Positions 33,677-41,965 of a stretch of DNA of 64,000 nt are shown here, piece by piece. The notes under the pieces were generated by a model that saw only the letters and a list, made by a program, of their open reading frames with translations, was not told the origin of the DNA and did not search any database. Source of the DNA: Streptomyces clavuligerus (GTDB taxonomy: Bacteria > Actinomycetota > Actinomycetes > Streptomycetales > Streptomycetaceae); the NCBI RefSeq assembly GCF_005519465.1, contig NZ_CP027858.1, forward strand, positions 558,001-622,000, in the 5' to 3' direction. A program made the position numbers and the translations under genes. Position 1 is the first letter of the stretch, and each line of letters starts with the position of its first letter.

Positions 33677-35062
33677 TCACGCCGCCTCCTTGAGCGGATG
33701 TTCGTGGGGGCGGCCGAGAGCACGGAGCGCCGCGCCCGCGGCGGTGAAACCGCTGCGTACGGCGCCCTCCATGGTCGCAGGCCAGCCGGTGGCCGTCCAC
33801 GCGCCCGCAAGGTACAGGCCGGGCGCACGGGTGTGCGCGCCGGGACGCAGTCTGCCGACGCCGGGAGCGGGGGCGAAGGTCGCCGTGCGCTCCCGGGTGA
33901 CGAAGAAGTCGCGTACCCCGGCGTTCCGTGCGGGTGGCAACAGCCGCTCCAGCTCGGGCAGATAGCGCTCGCGCAGCTCGGCCACGGGTGTGTCGATCTC
34001 GTCCTCGGCCGCGGACTGGGAGAGCGCCAGATACTGGCCCTCGGTCAGTCCGGCTGCCTCGGTGCGGTCGAACACCCACTGGACGGGGCTGCCGATCGCG
34101 GCGAAGAAGGGGCGGCGCAGCACTGTGCGGTCGTAACGGACATGGATGTTGAGGATCGGTGCGGTGCCGATGTCCAGCAGCCGGTCGGGGTCGTCGAGCG
34201 CCCCCTCGGGCAACAGGGCATGGGCCTCGCGCTGGGCCACGGCGAGGACCACCGCATCGGCCTGAAGGATCTCACCGTCGGTCGCGACGGACCAGAGGGC
34301 GTCGTGAGTGCGGCTGATTCCCCGTACCCGCAGGCCGGTCACGGTACGGACACCGGCCGCCGCGAGGGCCTTGCGGGCGAGGGTGTCGTGGAGTTCGCCC
34401 AGCGGCACCCGGGCCCAGCCGATGTCGGCGGCCGAGGGGTCGGAGAGCAGCCCGGTCTTGAAGACCATCGCGGCCAGACCCATGGAGACATGGGGGGCGG
34501 TGGCGTTCAGCGTGGCGACGCCGACGAGGTCCCACAGGGCCTCGACGGCGCGCGGGCCCTGGCCGTGGCGGCCGAGCCAGGTGGCGAAGTCGATGCCGTC
34601 GAGCGCGGGGTCGGCGGGGTCGAGGCCGCCGAGCGCGAGCGCCGCACGGGCCGCCCCGGCCCGCTCGGCGAGCGAGAGATGGGGGTAGGTCGCGAGGCTG
34701 GCGGCCAGATGCAGGGGAACGGGCAGGGCGCTGCGCCGCAGCCGTCCCAGCCGGGCCCCTTCGGGCCTGCGCGGGTCGACGACGGGCACGTCCAACCGGT
34801 CCTGCACGGGGGCGAGATGCGCGCCGTCGATCCGGTCCAGGAACCAGCGGTAGGCGGTGCAGCAGCGCAGATACACATGCTGTCCGTTGTCGACGGTCAG
34901 CTCGCCGCGCTGGAAGGAGAAGGCGAGGCCGCCGAGCCGGGGCCTGCTCTCCACCAGGGTGACCTCGCTCCCGGCGTCGGCGAGCCGGAGCGCGGCGGTG
35001 GTCCCGGCGAGCCCGCCGCCGATCACGACGGCACGGGGGCGCGGGGCGTCGTGGCCGGTCAT
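33677..35062 (-). CDS. hpnE: Squalene-forming FAD oxidoreductase HpnE
   Basis: The enzyme has 461 residues. AVVIGGGLAGTTAALRLADAG is the FAD-binding dinucleotide motif and VTLVESRPRLGGLAFS follows; LYLAGAWTATGWPATMEGAVRSG is the C-terminal flavin motif of the amine-oxidase/phytoene-desaturase fold. HpnE reduces hydroxysqualene to squalene, the last step of the HpnC-HpnD-HpnE route. The start lacks a clear ribosome binding site. It is 55 bases after the HpnD gene. Confidence 0.93.
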   Translation of the reverse strand: MTGHDAPRPRAVVIGGGLAGTTAALRLADAGSEVTLVESRPRLGGLAFSFQRGELTVDNGQHVYLRCCTAYRWFLDRIDGAHLAPVQDRLDVPVVDPRRPEGARLGRLRRSALPVPLHLAASLATYPHLSLAERAGAARAALALGGLDPADPALDGIDFATWLGRHGQGPRAVEALWDLVGVATLNATAPHVSMGLAAMVFKTGLLSDPSAADIGWARVPLGELHDTLARKALAAAGVRTVTGLRVRGISRTHDALWSVATDGEILQADAVVLAVAQREAHALLPEGALDDPDRLLDIGTAPILNIHVRYDRTVLRRPFFAAIGSPVQWVFDRTEAAGLTEGQYLALSQSAAEDEIDTPVAELRERYLPELERLLPPARNAGVRDFFVTRERTATFAPAPGVGRLRPGAHTRAPGLYLAGAWTATGWPATMEGAVRSGFTAAGAALRALGRPHEHPLKEAA

Positions 35063-35117
35063 CGGGGTGCCGCCACGGCGCGCGGGGCGGGGGCCGCGGG
35101 GCCGGGCCGCGGGGTCA

Positions 35118-36071
35118 TCACACCCGCCCCCTCGGGGCCGTCAGCCGGCCGATGTGCCGGGCGTCGAGCCCGGAGAGGCCGCGCACGGCCACATACGCCT
35201 TCTCCCGGCCCGGGAGCGAGACCCGGCCGCGCAGCACGGCCCCGGGGTCGCGCTCGATCCGGTCGAGGAGACGGCGGTAGATCCCGGCCATGGCGGCGAC
35301 GCAGGCGCCGCTGCGCCGGTCGAGCAGGGGCAGCAGCCGGTAGCCCTCGGCGAAGAGGGCGCGGGCGCGCCGCACTTCGTAGTGGACGAGCCCGGCGAAG
35401 TCGGACCCGGCGGGCGGGACCGGGGTGTGGAACCCGGCGGAGCAGCCGAATTTGGCGAGGTCGTCGGCGGGCAGATAGGTGCGCCCGTTCGCCGCGTCCT
35501 CCCTCAGGTCCCGCAGGATGTTGGTGAGTTGGAGGGCGAGCCCGAGGGTGTCGGCGTACTCGGGGGCCCGCTCGGCGCCCGGGGCGCCGCTCTGGGTGCC
35601 GAAGACGCCGAGGGAGAGCCGTCCGATGGCCCCGGCGACACAGCGGCAGTAGGCCCTGAGGTCGTCCCAGGTCTCGTAGGTGGCGCCGCGGACGTCCATG
35701 AGCACCCCGTCGATCAGCTCGTCGAGGGCGTCGAGCGGGACGGGGAAGCGGCGCGCGGTGTCGGCGAGGGCCACGGCGACGGGGTCGGTGTCGTCGTCGG
35801 CGACGGCCCCGGCGCGGACCCGCGCGAGCAGTTCCCGGGTGGCCTGGAGGCGCTCCCGCTTGGCGGCGGGCGCGAGGGTGCCGTCGCCGATGTCGTCCAC
35901 CCGGCGCGAGAGCGCGTAGAGCGCCGACATGGCCTGGCGTTTGTCGGTGGGCAGCAGCCGGATGCCATAGGCGAAATTGCGTGCCTGCGCGCCGGTGACG
36001 GCCTCGCAGTAGCTGTAGGCGGCCTGCACCGGTGCCGGGGGATGGGTGGTGTGCTCCACGGTCCGGCTCAC
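35118..36071 (-). CDS. hpnD: Presqualene diphosphate synthase HpnD
   Basis: The enzyme has 317 residues and the phytoene/squalene synthase fold. SRRVDDIGDG near residue 55 is the first Asp motif and LTNILRDLREDAANGRTYLP the second; EAVTGAQARNFAYGIRLLP opens the fold. It joins two farnesyl diphosphates to presqualene diphosphate. The GTG start overlaps the HpnC stop in GTGA. A second GTG four codons on has a better-spaced AGGAGAGGTGA, so the first residues are uncertain. Confidence 0.92.
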   Translation of the reverse strand: MSRTVEHTTHPPAPVQAAYSYCEAVTGAQARNFAYGIRLLPTDKRQAMSALYALSRRVDDIGDGTLAPAAKRERLQATRELLARVRAGAVADDDTDPVAVALADTARRFPVPLDALDELIDGVLMDVRGATYETWDDLRAYCRCVAGAIGRLSLGVFGTQSGAPGAERAPEYADTLGLALQLTNILRDLREDAANGRTYLPADDLAKFGCSAGFHTPVPPAGSDFAGLVHYEVRRARALFAEGYRLLPLLDRRSGACVAAMAGIYRRLLDRIERDPGAVLRGRVSLPGREKAYVAVRGLSGLDARHIGRLTAPRGRV

Positions 36072-37009
36072 CTCTCCTTACGCGCTCTGCGCAGTACGGC
36101 TCCCACATCGTGCAGAAGTCGCGTCCTTGCTGGTCTGGGCGGTCCGGGCAGAACGTCGTACCCGGCGGCGGCGATGGCGGCCAGCGCCGCCCGGCCACCG
36201 CCGACGAAGCCGGCGAGCAGCAGACGCAGCCGGCCGTGGACACTGCCCACCAGCGGGACTCCTTCGTCCAGCAGTCGGTGGGCCCGGTCCGCCTGATAGG
36301 CAACGAGGGCGCGGACGGAAGCGTTCCCGGTCGGGGCGGCGAGATCGTTCTCGCTGACGTGGAAGCGTCGCAGGTCCTCGGCGGGGAGGTAGATCCGGTC
36401 GCGGGCGAGGTCCTCGCTCACGTCCTGGAGGTGCTCGACGATCTGGAGCGCGGTGCACACCGCGTTCGACCTGCGCAGCCGCTCGGGGGTGAGGGTTCCG
36501 CTGACCTGGAGGACGAGAAGGCCCACGGGGTTGGCGGAGAGTTCGCAGTACGCGAGCAGCTCCTCGTAGGTCGCGTAGCGCCGGACGAGCTGGTCCTGCC
36601 GGTTGGCCGCGATCAGGCCAAGAAACGGCTCGATGGTGAGGGAACGGTCCCGCACCGGCGAGCGCAGGGCCCGCAGCAGCGGGTGGCGCGGGCCGGGGAC
36701 GCCGCCGGGGGCGGGGTCGAAGACCCGGCGCAGATCCGCTTCGAGGGCGTCGAGGAGGGCGAGCCGGTCGTCGGCGGCCTCGGGGGGGACCCCCAGCAGC
36801 CGGGCGTCGCCGCCGCCGGGGGCGAGGTCGCCGTCGCCGATGTCGTCCACCAGGCGGGCGTAGCCGTAGAGGGCCATGAGGTCATGGCGCCAGGCGCGGG
36901 GCAGGAAGAAGGGGGCCACCGGGAAGTTCTCGGCCGTGGCCTGGTCGAGTGTGTGGCGCGTGACGGGGTCCGCGGGGGCCTCGGCAGGCGTCTGACGGGT
37001 CTCGGTCAT
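36068..37009 (-). CDS. hpnC: Hydroxysqualene synthase HpnC
   Basis: The enzyme has 313 residues. YARLVDDIGDGDL and VEHLQDVSEDLARDRIYLP are the two Asp-rich motifs of the squalene/phytoene synthase fold. HpnC converts presqualene diphosphate to hydroxysqualene. No strong ribosome binding site is visible before the ATG. It is the first gene of the hopanoid operon, which then runs HpnD, HpnE, polyprenyl synthase, cyclase, HpnG, HpnH and aminotransferase on the same strand. Confidence 0.93.
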   Translation of the reverse strand: MTETRQTPAEAPADPVTRHTLDQATAENFPVAPFFLPRAWRHDLMALYGYARLVDDIGDGDLAPGGGDARLLGVPPEAADDRLALLDALEADLRRVFDPAPGGVPGPRHPLLRALRSPVRDRSLTIEPFLGLIAANRQDQLVRRYATYEELLAYCELSANPVGLLVLQVSGTLTPERLRRSNAVCTALQIVEHLQDVSEDLARDRIYLPAEDLRRFHVSENDLAAPTGNASVRALVAYQADRAHRLLDEGVPLVGSVHGRLRLLLAGFVGGGRAALAAIAAAGYDVLPGPPRPARTRLLHDVGAVLRRARKER

Positions 37010-37439
37010 GCGTGGCCGCCGGGTGCGGGGACGGCGAAAGCCTCGCGAAGCTGGAGATCTTTGATCATTGCCGTCACAGCTCCCGTTCTACACTGCCGAT
37101 CCAATCCATCCTATTTCGGACACGCCGCTGGTCATCAGGACTGCGGGGGGTCCGTCCGCCGGACACGGCATCAGGGATGTATCGCCACACTTACCGCGAT
37201 TCCATACCCGGTACAGCTTACGTTGCCCCCTGGCCCGGCCTGCGTCCGGGCGGGGTCCTTGCGGCAGCGGCGCGTCAGGGGCGGCCAACCGCGCCCCCCG
37301 GGTCCGGACTTGGGCCCCGCGCCACCCCTGCGGGGAGGGGCGGCGGGCCGGACAGGGCCGGGGCCCCGCCCGCACAGTGCGGCGGGGACCCGGCCGGGGA
37401 GCCGAAGCGGCCGACGCCCCCGCTCCCGCGGCCCGGCGG
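37010..37439 (-). promoter_or_regulatory. 430-base gap with the likely hopanoid operon promoter
   Basis: No gene is seen. On the minus strand TAGGAT (37108-37113) is a -10-like box about 100 bases before HpnC, with TGATGA 18 bases further upstream as a weak -35. A short AT-richer patch lies at 37175-37220. I did not find the TGCCTC-N-GAGGCA operator of the nearby XRE regulator here. Confidence 0.35.
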
Positions 37440-38225
37440 CTACTTGCCGGTTTCCTTCTCGTACGCCTTCAGCACCTCGTCGGTGGGGCCGTCCATCAGC
37501 AGCTTGCCGTGCTCCAGCCAGAGCACCCGGTCACAGGTGTCCCGGATCGACTTGTTGCTGTGGCTGACCAGGAAGACGGTGCCCGCCTGCTTGCGCAGCT
37601 CCCGGATCCGCTGCTCGGAGCGGATCTGGAACTTGCGGTCACCGGTGGCCAGCGCCTCGTCGATCATCAGGACGTCGTGGTCCTTGGCCGCCGCGATGGA
37701 GAACCGCAGCCGGGCGCCCATGCCGGAGGAGTACGTGCGCATGGGCAGGGTGATGAAGTCGCCCTTCTCATTGATCCCGGAGAAGTCGACGATCGACTGG
37801 TAGCGCTCCCGGATCTGCTCCCGGGACATGCCCATGGCCAGACCGCCGAGGATCACGTTCCGTTCACCGGTGAGATCGTTCATCATGGCCGCGTTCACGC
37901 CGAGCAGCGAGGGCTGGCCGTCGGTGTAGACATGGCCGCGCTCGGTGGGCAGCAGCCCGGCTATGGCGCGCAGCAGGGTCGACTTGCCGGAGCCGTTGGT
38001 GCCGATCAGCCCGATGGCCTCGCCCCGGTAGGCGGTGAAGGAGACGCCCCGCACAGCGTGCACCTCGCGCATGCCGCGCTGCTTCTGGCCCTTCTTGCCG
38101 CGCAGGATGCGGCTGAGGGCCGCGGTGGCGCTGCCCTTGCCCCCGGCGCCGCCGCTCACCCGGTAGACGATGTGCACATCGTCGGCGATGACGGTGGGAA
38201 TCCGTCCGGTGTTGTTCTCAGCCAC
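37440..38225 (-). CDS. Teichoic-acid-type ABC exporter ATPase (TagH-like)
   Basis: The protein has 261 residues. GLIGTNGSGKSTLL is Walker A (about residue 76), YSSGMGARLRFS the signature and VLMIDEALATGD Walker B; this SSGM signature and EALA pattern mark polysaccharide and teichoic acid exporters (TagH, Wzt). It lacks the C-terminal substrate-recognition domain of long TagH or Wzt proteins. It starts at GTG inside the end of the permease gene (8-base overlap), so both are made together. It would power export of the product made by the genes upstream. Confidence 0.9.
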   Translation of the reverse strand: MAENNTGRIPTVIADDVHIVYRVSGGAGGKGSATAALSRILRGKKGQKQRGMREVHAVRGVSFTAYRGEAIGLIGTNGSGKSTLLRAIAGLLPTERGHVYTDGQPSLLGVNAAMMNDLTGERNVILGGLAMGMSREQIRERYQSIVDFSGINEKGDFITLPMRTYSSGMGARLRFSIAAAKDHDVLMIDEALATGDRKFQIRSEQRIRELRKQAGTVFLVSHSNKSIRDTCDRVLWLEHGKLLMDGPTDEVLKAYEKETGK

Positions 38226-39147
38226 GGCCGTACCGCTCCTCCGCCTTCCAGAAATACACAAAACCGAAGACGCCGATCAGCAGCGACCAGCCCAGGGCCA
38301 GCGCCCAGACATGGTCCGGCAGGTTCTCCGAGCCATAGCCGTCGATCAGCGCGAAGCGGATCAGGTCCATGTACACGGCGGCGGGGTTCCACTGGAGGAT
38401 GTCCGCGATCCACGCGGGCTTGTCCTTCAGCATCATCGGGATGGAGAACATCACACCGGACGCGTACATCCAGGTCCGCATGACGAACGGCATGAGCTGG
38501 GCCAGGTCGGGCGTCTTGCTGCCGAGCCGGGCCATGATCATCGCGAGCCCGGTGTTGAAGACGAACTGGAGCAGCAGCGCCGGGAGCACCAGCAGCCAGG
38601 AGAGCGAGGGGTAGCTGCCGAAGCCGACCACGATCGCCAGCAGCACGACCATCGAGAACAGGAGCTGCTGGAGCTGCTGGAGGGCGAACGAGATGGGCAG
38701 CGAGGCGCGCGGGAAATGCAGGGCCCGCACCAGGCCCAGATTGCCGGAGATCGCCCGTACGCCCGACATCACCGAACTCTGGGTGAAGGTGAAGACGAAC
38801 ACACCCGTCACCAGGAACGGCACGAAGACATCGTTCGAGAAACCGTTCTTCGTCCCGAGGATCAGACCGAAGATCAGGTAGTAGACCAGCGCGTTGAGCA
38901 GCGGGGTCACCACCTGCCAGAGCTGTCCCAGCTTGGCCTTGCTGTACTGAGCGGTCAGCTTGGCCTGCGAGAACGCCAGGATGAAGTGGCGCCGGCCCCA
39001 GAGCTGGCGGATGTACTCGACCAGACCCGGCCGGGCGCCGCTGACCGAAAGACCGTACTTCGCGGCGAGCTGCGCCGGGGACAGACCGTCGTCGGCCGAT
39101 GGCCGGGCGGTCGTCACGGTCGCTCCGTCGGGGGTTGTGTCACTCAC
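38218..39147 (-). CDS. Teichoic-acid-type ABC-2 permease (TagG-like)
   Basis: The protein has 309 residues. A cytoplasmic N-terminus of 45 residues leads to an amphipathic RRHFILAFSQAKL segment and about six membrane helices (for example LNALVYYLIFGLILG and PFLVTGVFVFTF); this is the ABC-2 export layout. WNPAAVYMDLIRFALI is typical of O-antigen and teichoic acid permeases. It pairs with the ATPase gene directly downstream. A 274-base gap separates it from the CDP-alcohol phosphotransferase gene. Confidence 0.92.
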   Translation of the reverse strand: MSDTTPDGATVTTARPSADDGLSPAQLAAKYGLSVSGARPGLVEYIRQLWGRRHFILAFSQAKLTAQYSKAKLGQLWQVVTPLLNALVYYLIFGLILGTKNGFSNDVFVPFLVTGVFVFTFTQSSVMSGVRAISGNLGLVRALHFPRASLPISFALQQLQQLLFSMVVLLAIVVGFGSYPSLSWLLVLPALLLQFVFNTGLAMIMARLGSKTPDLAQLMPFVMRTWMYASGVMFSIPMMLKDKPAWIADILQWNPAAVYMDLIRFALIDGYGSENLPDHVWALALGWSLLIGVFGFVYFWKAEERYGRG

Positions 39148-39302
39148 AAGTGGAAACTTTCGTCTTCGAGATGCGCGGCAGTGGGGGCGCGGCCCCGGGC
39201 GACGCCGGGAACCCGGAGTGCTCGGGGCCCCAGCTTGTCAGATCACCGGGGACCGGCCCAGTCGGTCCGGGGGCCTCGCGGTCCTCCCCGGCCCGGGGAC
39301 GG

Positions 39303-39421
39303 GCCCCTGAGAGGCATCTCCCGCCGGGCAGCGGGCCCGGCGGGGCGAGCCGGCCCCTCCGGACCGGGGAACAAGCCCATGAGAAGCATCTCCCGCCGGG
39401 CGGCGGGCCCGGCGGGGCGAG
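39303..39421. repeat. Two direct copies of a ~48-bp GC-rich unit
   Basis: A unit beginning TGAGAGGCATCTCCCGCCGGGC at 39308 recurs at 39380 with few changes, 72 bases later; each copy ends in GGGCCCGGCGGGGCGAG. The second copy touches the stop codon of the phosphotransferase gene upstream on the minus strand. Each copy can form a hairpin (GCCGGGC/GGCCCGGC-type pairing), so tandem terminators are possible. Confidence 0.6.
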
Positions 39422-40201
39422 TCACCGAAGCCTGCTGGAGGCCAGGATCGACACCAGGTGCAGCAGGGTCTGGAGCACGGCGATCCCGGCGAGGACCGCG
39501 ATCCCGAGGCGGGTGAAGAACAGGTCCCCCTGGACCAGGTCGAGCACCGCCATCACCAGGATGAAGAGGCTGGCCTCGATACCGCCGACGAGCCGGTGGA
39601 ACTTGAGCGCCGCAGCGGCCCGCCGGGCCAGCGCCAGACCGGAGGAGCGGGGCACGGACGCCTCGTCCTTGACGGCGGGCAGTCCGCTGCGGGAGCGGGC
39701 CACGTCCACCAGATCGGTCTCGGCCTTGATCAGGATCGCGCCGAGCGCGGCGAGGGTGCCCAGGAAGGCCCACAGCCACGCGGGGTCGCCCGCGCCGAAG
39801 AGGTCGGCGCCCCGCAGCCCGAAGCCGATCAGCAGCGCCGCCTCGCAGAGGTAGTGGCCGATCCGGTCGAGGTAGACCCCGGTGATCGAGGTCTGGCCGC
39901 GCCAGCGGGCCACCTCGCCGTCGACGCAGTCGAGCAGCAGATAGATCTGGAAGAGCACCGCCGCGAGGATCGCCCCGGTCAGCCCCGGGATCAGCAGGGC
40001 GGCGCCGCCTATGACCCCCACCACGATCATGAGGTAGGTGAGCTGGTTGGGGGTGATCCGGGTGTTGACCAGATACGGGTCGCAGCGCAGCGAGATCTCG
40101 CGCATGTACAGGCGGCCGGCCCAGTGCTCGCCGCTGCGCCGGTCCTTCACGCCCTCGGGGTGGACGACGGGGCGGAGCTCAGCTACGGATGGTCTTGGCA
40201 T
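39422..40201 (-). CDS. CDP-alcohol phosphotransferase with altered motif
   Basis: The protein has 259 residues and about six membrane helices. The family motif is present as DCVDGEVAR, eight residues, G, three residues, D, three residues, but its last Asp is His (LDRIGHYL, His near residue 117). The fourth Asp normally acts as the base that activates the acceptor alcohol, so this change matters. The family transfers a phospho-alcohol from CDP-alcohol to a second alcohol in the membrane. The ATG overlaps the dehydrogenase gene by 23 bases and lacks a clear ribosome binding site. Confidence 0.85.
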   Translation of the reverse strand: MPRPSVAELRPVVHPEGVKDRRSGEHWAGRLYMREISLRCDPYLVNTRITPNQLTYLMIVVGVIGGAALLIPGLTGAILAAVLFQIYLLLDCVDGEVARWRGQTSITGVYLDRIGHYLCEAALLIGFGLRGADLFGAGDPAWLWAFLGTLAALGAILIKAETDLVDVARSRSGLPAVKDEASVPRSSGLALARRAAAALKFHRLVGGIEASLFILVMAVLDLVQGDLFFTRLGIAVLAGIAVLQTLLHLVSILASSRLR

Positions 40202-41240
40202 AGTCGGCGTACGCGTCCCTGATCTGGTCGGTGGTGAGGTCGAGGTGTTCGAGGATGGTGAAGCGGCCGGGCCGGGTCCGCGGCGCGTACTCCACGGCGC
40301 GGATGAACTCGTCGACGCCGAAACCGATGTCCTCGGGGAGCACCGGGAGCCCGTGGCGGCGCAGCACATCGGCGAAGAGGCCCGCCTGCTCCGGGGCGCC
40401 GCGCAGATGCATGGCGAACGCGGCACCGAGGCCGACCTGCTCGCCGTGGCTGGCCGCGCGCTGCGGGTACAGCAGGTCGAAGGCGTGGCTGATCTCGTGG
40501 CAGGCGCCGGAGGACGGCCGGGTGTCCCCGCTGATCGACATCGCGATCCCGGTGAGCACCAGGGCCTCGGCGAGCACGATCAGGAACTCGTCGTCCCCGA
40601 CACCGCCGGGGTGGCGCAGCACGGACTCGCCCGCGGTGCGGGCCATGGCGGCGGCGAGGCCGTCGACGTTCTCCCCGTTGATCCGCTGGGACAGCTCCCA
40701 GTCCGCGAGGGCGGAGAGGTTGGAGACGGTGTCGCCGATGCCGGAGCGGATGTAGCGGGCGGGTGCGTCGCGGATCACATCGAGGTCGATGACCATGGCG
40801 ATCGGCGAGGGCACCCCGTAGGAGCCGCGCCCGTTGTCGTTGTCCAGGGTGGCGACCGGGGAGCAGATGCCGTCGTGCGCCAGGTTCGTGGCGACCGACA
40901 CCATCGGCAGCCCGACGCGGGCCGCCGCGTACTTGGTGACGTCGATGATCTTGCCGCCGCCGAGGGCGACGACCGCGTCGTAGTGGCGGCCCCGGATCTC
41001 GTCGGCGAGCCGGACGGCCGCGTCGATGGTGCCGTCGGCGACCTCGTACCAGTCGGCTCCGGGCAGCAGCGGGGCCAGCCTGGTCCGCAGCGCCCGGCCC
41101 GAGCCGCCGCTGAGGGCGACGGCGAGCTTGCCGGAGGCGGAGATCCGCTGGTCGGCGAGGAGACCGGCCAGATCGTCCAGCGCTCCCGACCGGATGTCGA
41201 CGACGACCGGCGACGGGATCAGCCGGGTCAGTACTGGCAC
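40179..41240 (-). CDS. sn-glycerol-1-phosphate dehydrogenase-like enzyme
   Basis: The enzyme has 353 residues in the iron-containing alcohol dehydrogenase superfamily. GGGKIIDVTKYAA is the nucleotide-binding motif, TNLAHDGICSPVA resembles the HDGIASP signature of glycerol-1-phosphate dehydrogenases, and TRPSSGACHEISHAFD plus SHGEQVG supply the metal-binding His residues in that family's order. Such enzymes reduce dihydroxyacetone phosphate to sn-glycerol 1-phosphate, as EgsA in archaea and AraM in Bacillus. It overlaps the nucleotidyltransferase gene by 13 bases. The exact polyol product is inferred. Confidence 0.85.
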   Translation of the reverse strand: MPVLTRLIPSPVVVDIRSGALDDLAGLLADQRISASGKLAVALSGGSGRALRTRLAPLLPGADWYEVADGTIDAAVRLADEIRGRHYDAVVALGGGKIIDVTKYAAARVGLPMVSVATNLAHDGICSPVATLDNDNGRGSYGVPSPIAMVIDLDVIRDAPARYIRSGIGDTVSNLSALADWELSQRINGENVDGLAAAMARTAGESVLRHPGGVGDDEFLIVLAEALVLTGIAMSISGDTRPSSGACHEISHAFDLLYPQRAASHGEQVGLGAAFAMHLRGAPEQAGLFADVLRRHGLPVLPEDIGFGVDEFIRAVEYAPRTRPGRFTILEHLDLTTDQIRDAYADYAKTIRS

Positions 41241-41965
41241 GCGATCTCACGGCCCTTCGCGAGGTCGTCGTGGTTGTCGATCTCGACCCAGCGGATGTCC
41301 CCGATGGGGGCCACGTCGACGGTGTGGCCGCGGTCGACCAGCTCCTGGTAGCCGTCCTCGTAGTAGAGGTCGGGGTCGCGCTCGAAGGTCGCCTTCAGCG
41401 CGTCGGCCAGCTCCGCGGCGGCCTCGGGCTCGATCAGGGTGACGCCGATGTACTCGCCGGTCGCGCCCGCGGGGTCCATCAGCTTGGTGATCCGGCGCAC
41501 ACCGCGGCCGTCCGCGCAGATGACCTTCATCTCCTCGTCGGCGAGGGACTTCACCGTGTCGAGAGCGAGGATGATCTTCTTGCCGTCCCCGCGCGCGGCC
41601 AGCAGGGTGCGCTCGACGGAGACCGGGTGGACGGTGTCGCCGTTGGCGAGGATGACGCCCCGCTTCAGGACGTCACGGGCGCACCACAGGGAGTAGGCGT
41701 TGTTCCACTCCTCGGCCTTGTCGTTCTCGACCAGGGTGAGCTTGATCCCGTAGCGGGCCTCCAGGGCGGCCTGGCGCTCGTACACGGCCTCCTTGCGGTA
41801 GCCGACGACGATCGCGGCCTCGGTGAGGCCCACCTCGGCGAAGTTCGCCAGGGTGAGGTCGAGCACGGTCTTGTCGCCGTCCACGGGCACGAGGGCCTTC
41901 GGCAGGGTGTCGGTGTAGGGACGCAGACGGCGTCCGGCACCGGCGGCCAGTACGAGGCCGATCAT
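41228..41965 (-). CDS. LicC-like nucleotidyltransferase
   Basis: The enzyme has 245 residues. LVLAAGAGRRLRPYT is the nucleotide-binding loop and LPKALVPVDG its continuation; WNNAYSLWCARDVL and ILANGDTVHP follow, and IRWVEIDNHDDL near the end matches phosphocholine cytidylyltransferase (LicC) relatives. It probably activates a phospho-alcohol with CTP. AAGGAGAA precedes the ATG, which overlaps the stop of the gene before it in ATGA. Given the neighbours, CDP-glycerol or another CDP-polyol is the likely product; the nucleotide is not certain. Confidence 0.87.
   Translation of the reverse strand: MIGLVLAAGAGRRLRPYTDTLPKALVPVDGDKTVLDLTLANFAEVGLTEAAIVVGYRKEAVYERQAALEARYGIKLTLVENDKAEEWNNAYSLWCARDVLKRGVILANGDTVHPVSVERTLLAARGDGKKIILALDTVKSLADEEMKVICADGRGVRRITKLMDPAGATGEYIGVTLIEPEAAAELADALKATFERDPDLYYEDGYQELVDRGHTVDVAPIGDIRWVEIDNHDDLAKGREIACQY

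Noticed and set aside
37440..39147. TagGH-like pair as part of the hopanoid operon
   Set aside because: A 430-base gap with a likely promoter precedes HpnC, and the ABC-2 export type fits polymers better than hopanoids.
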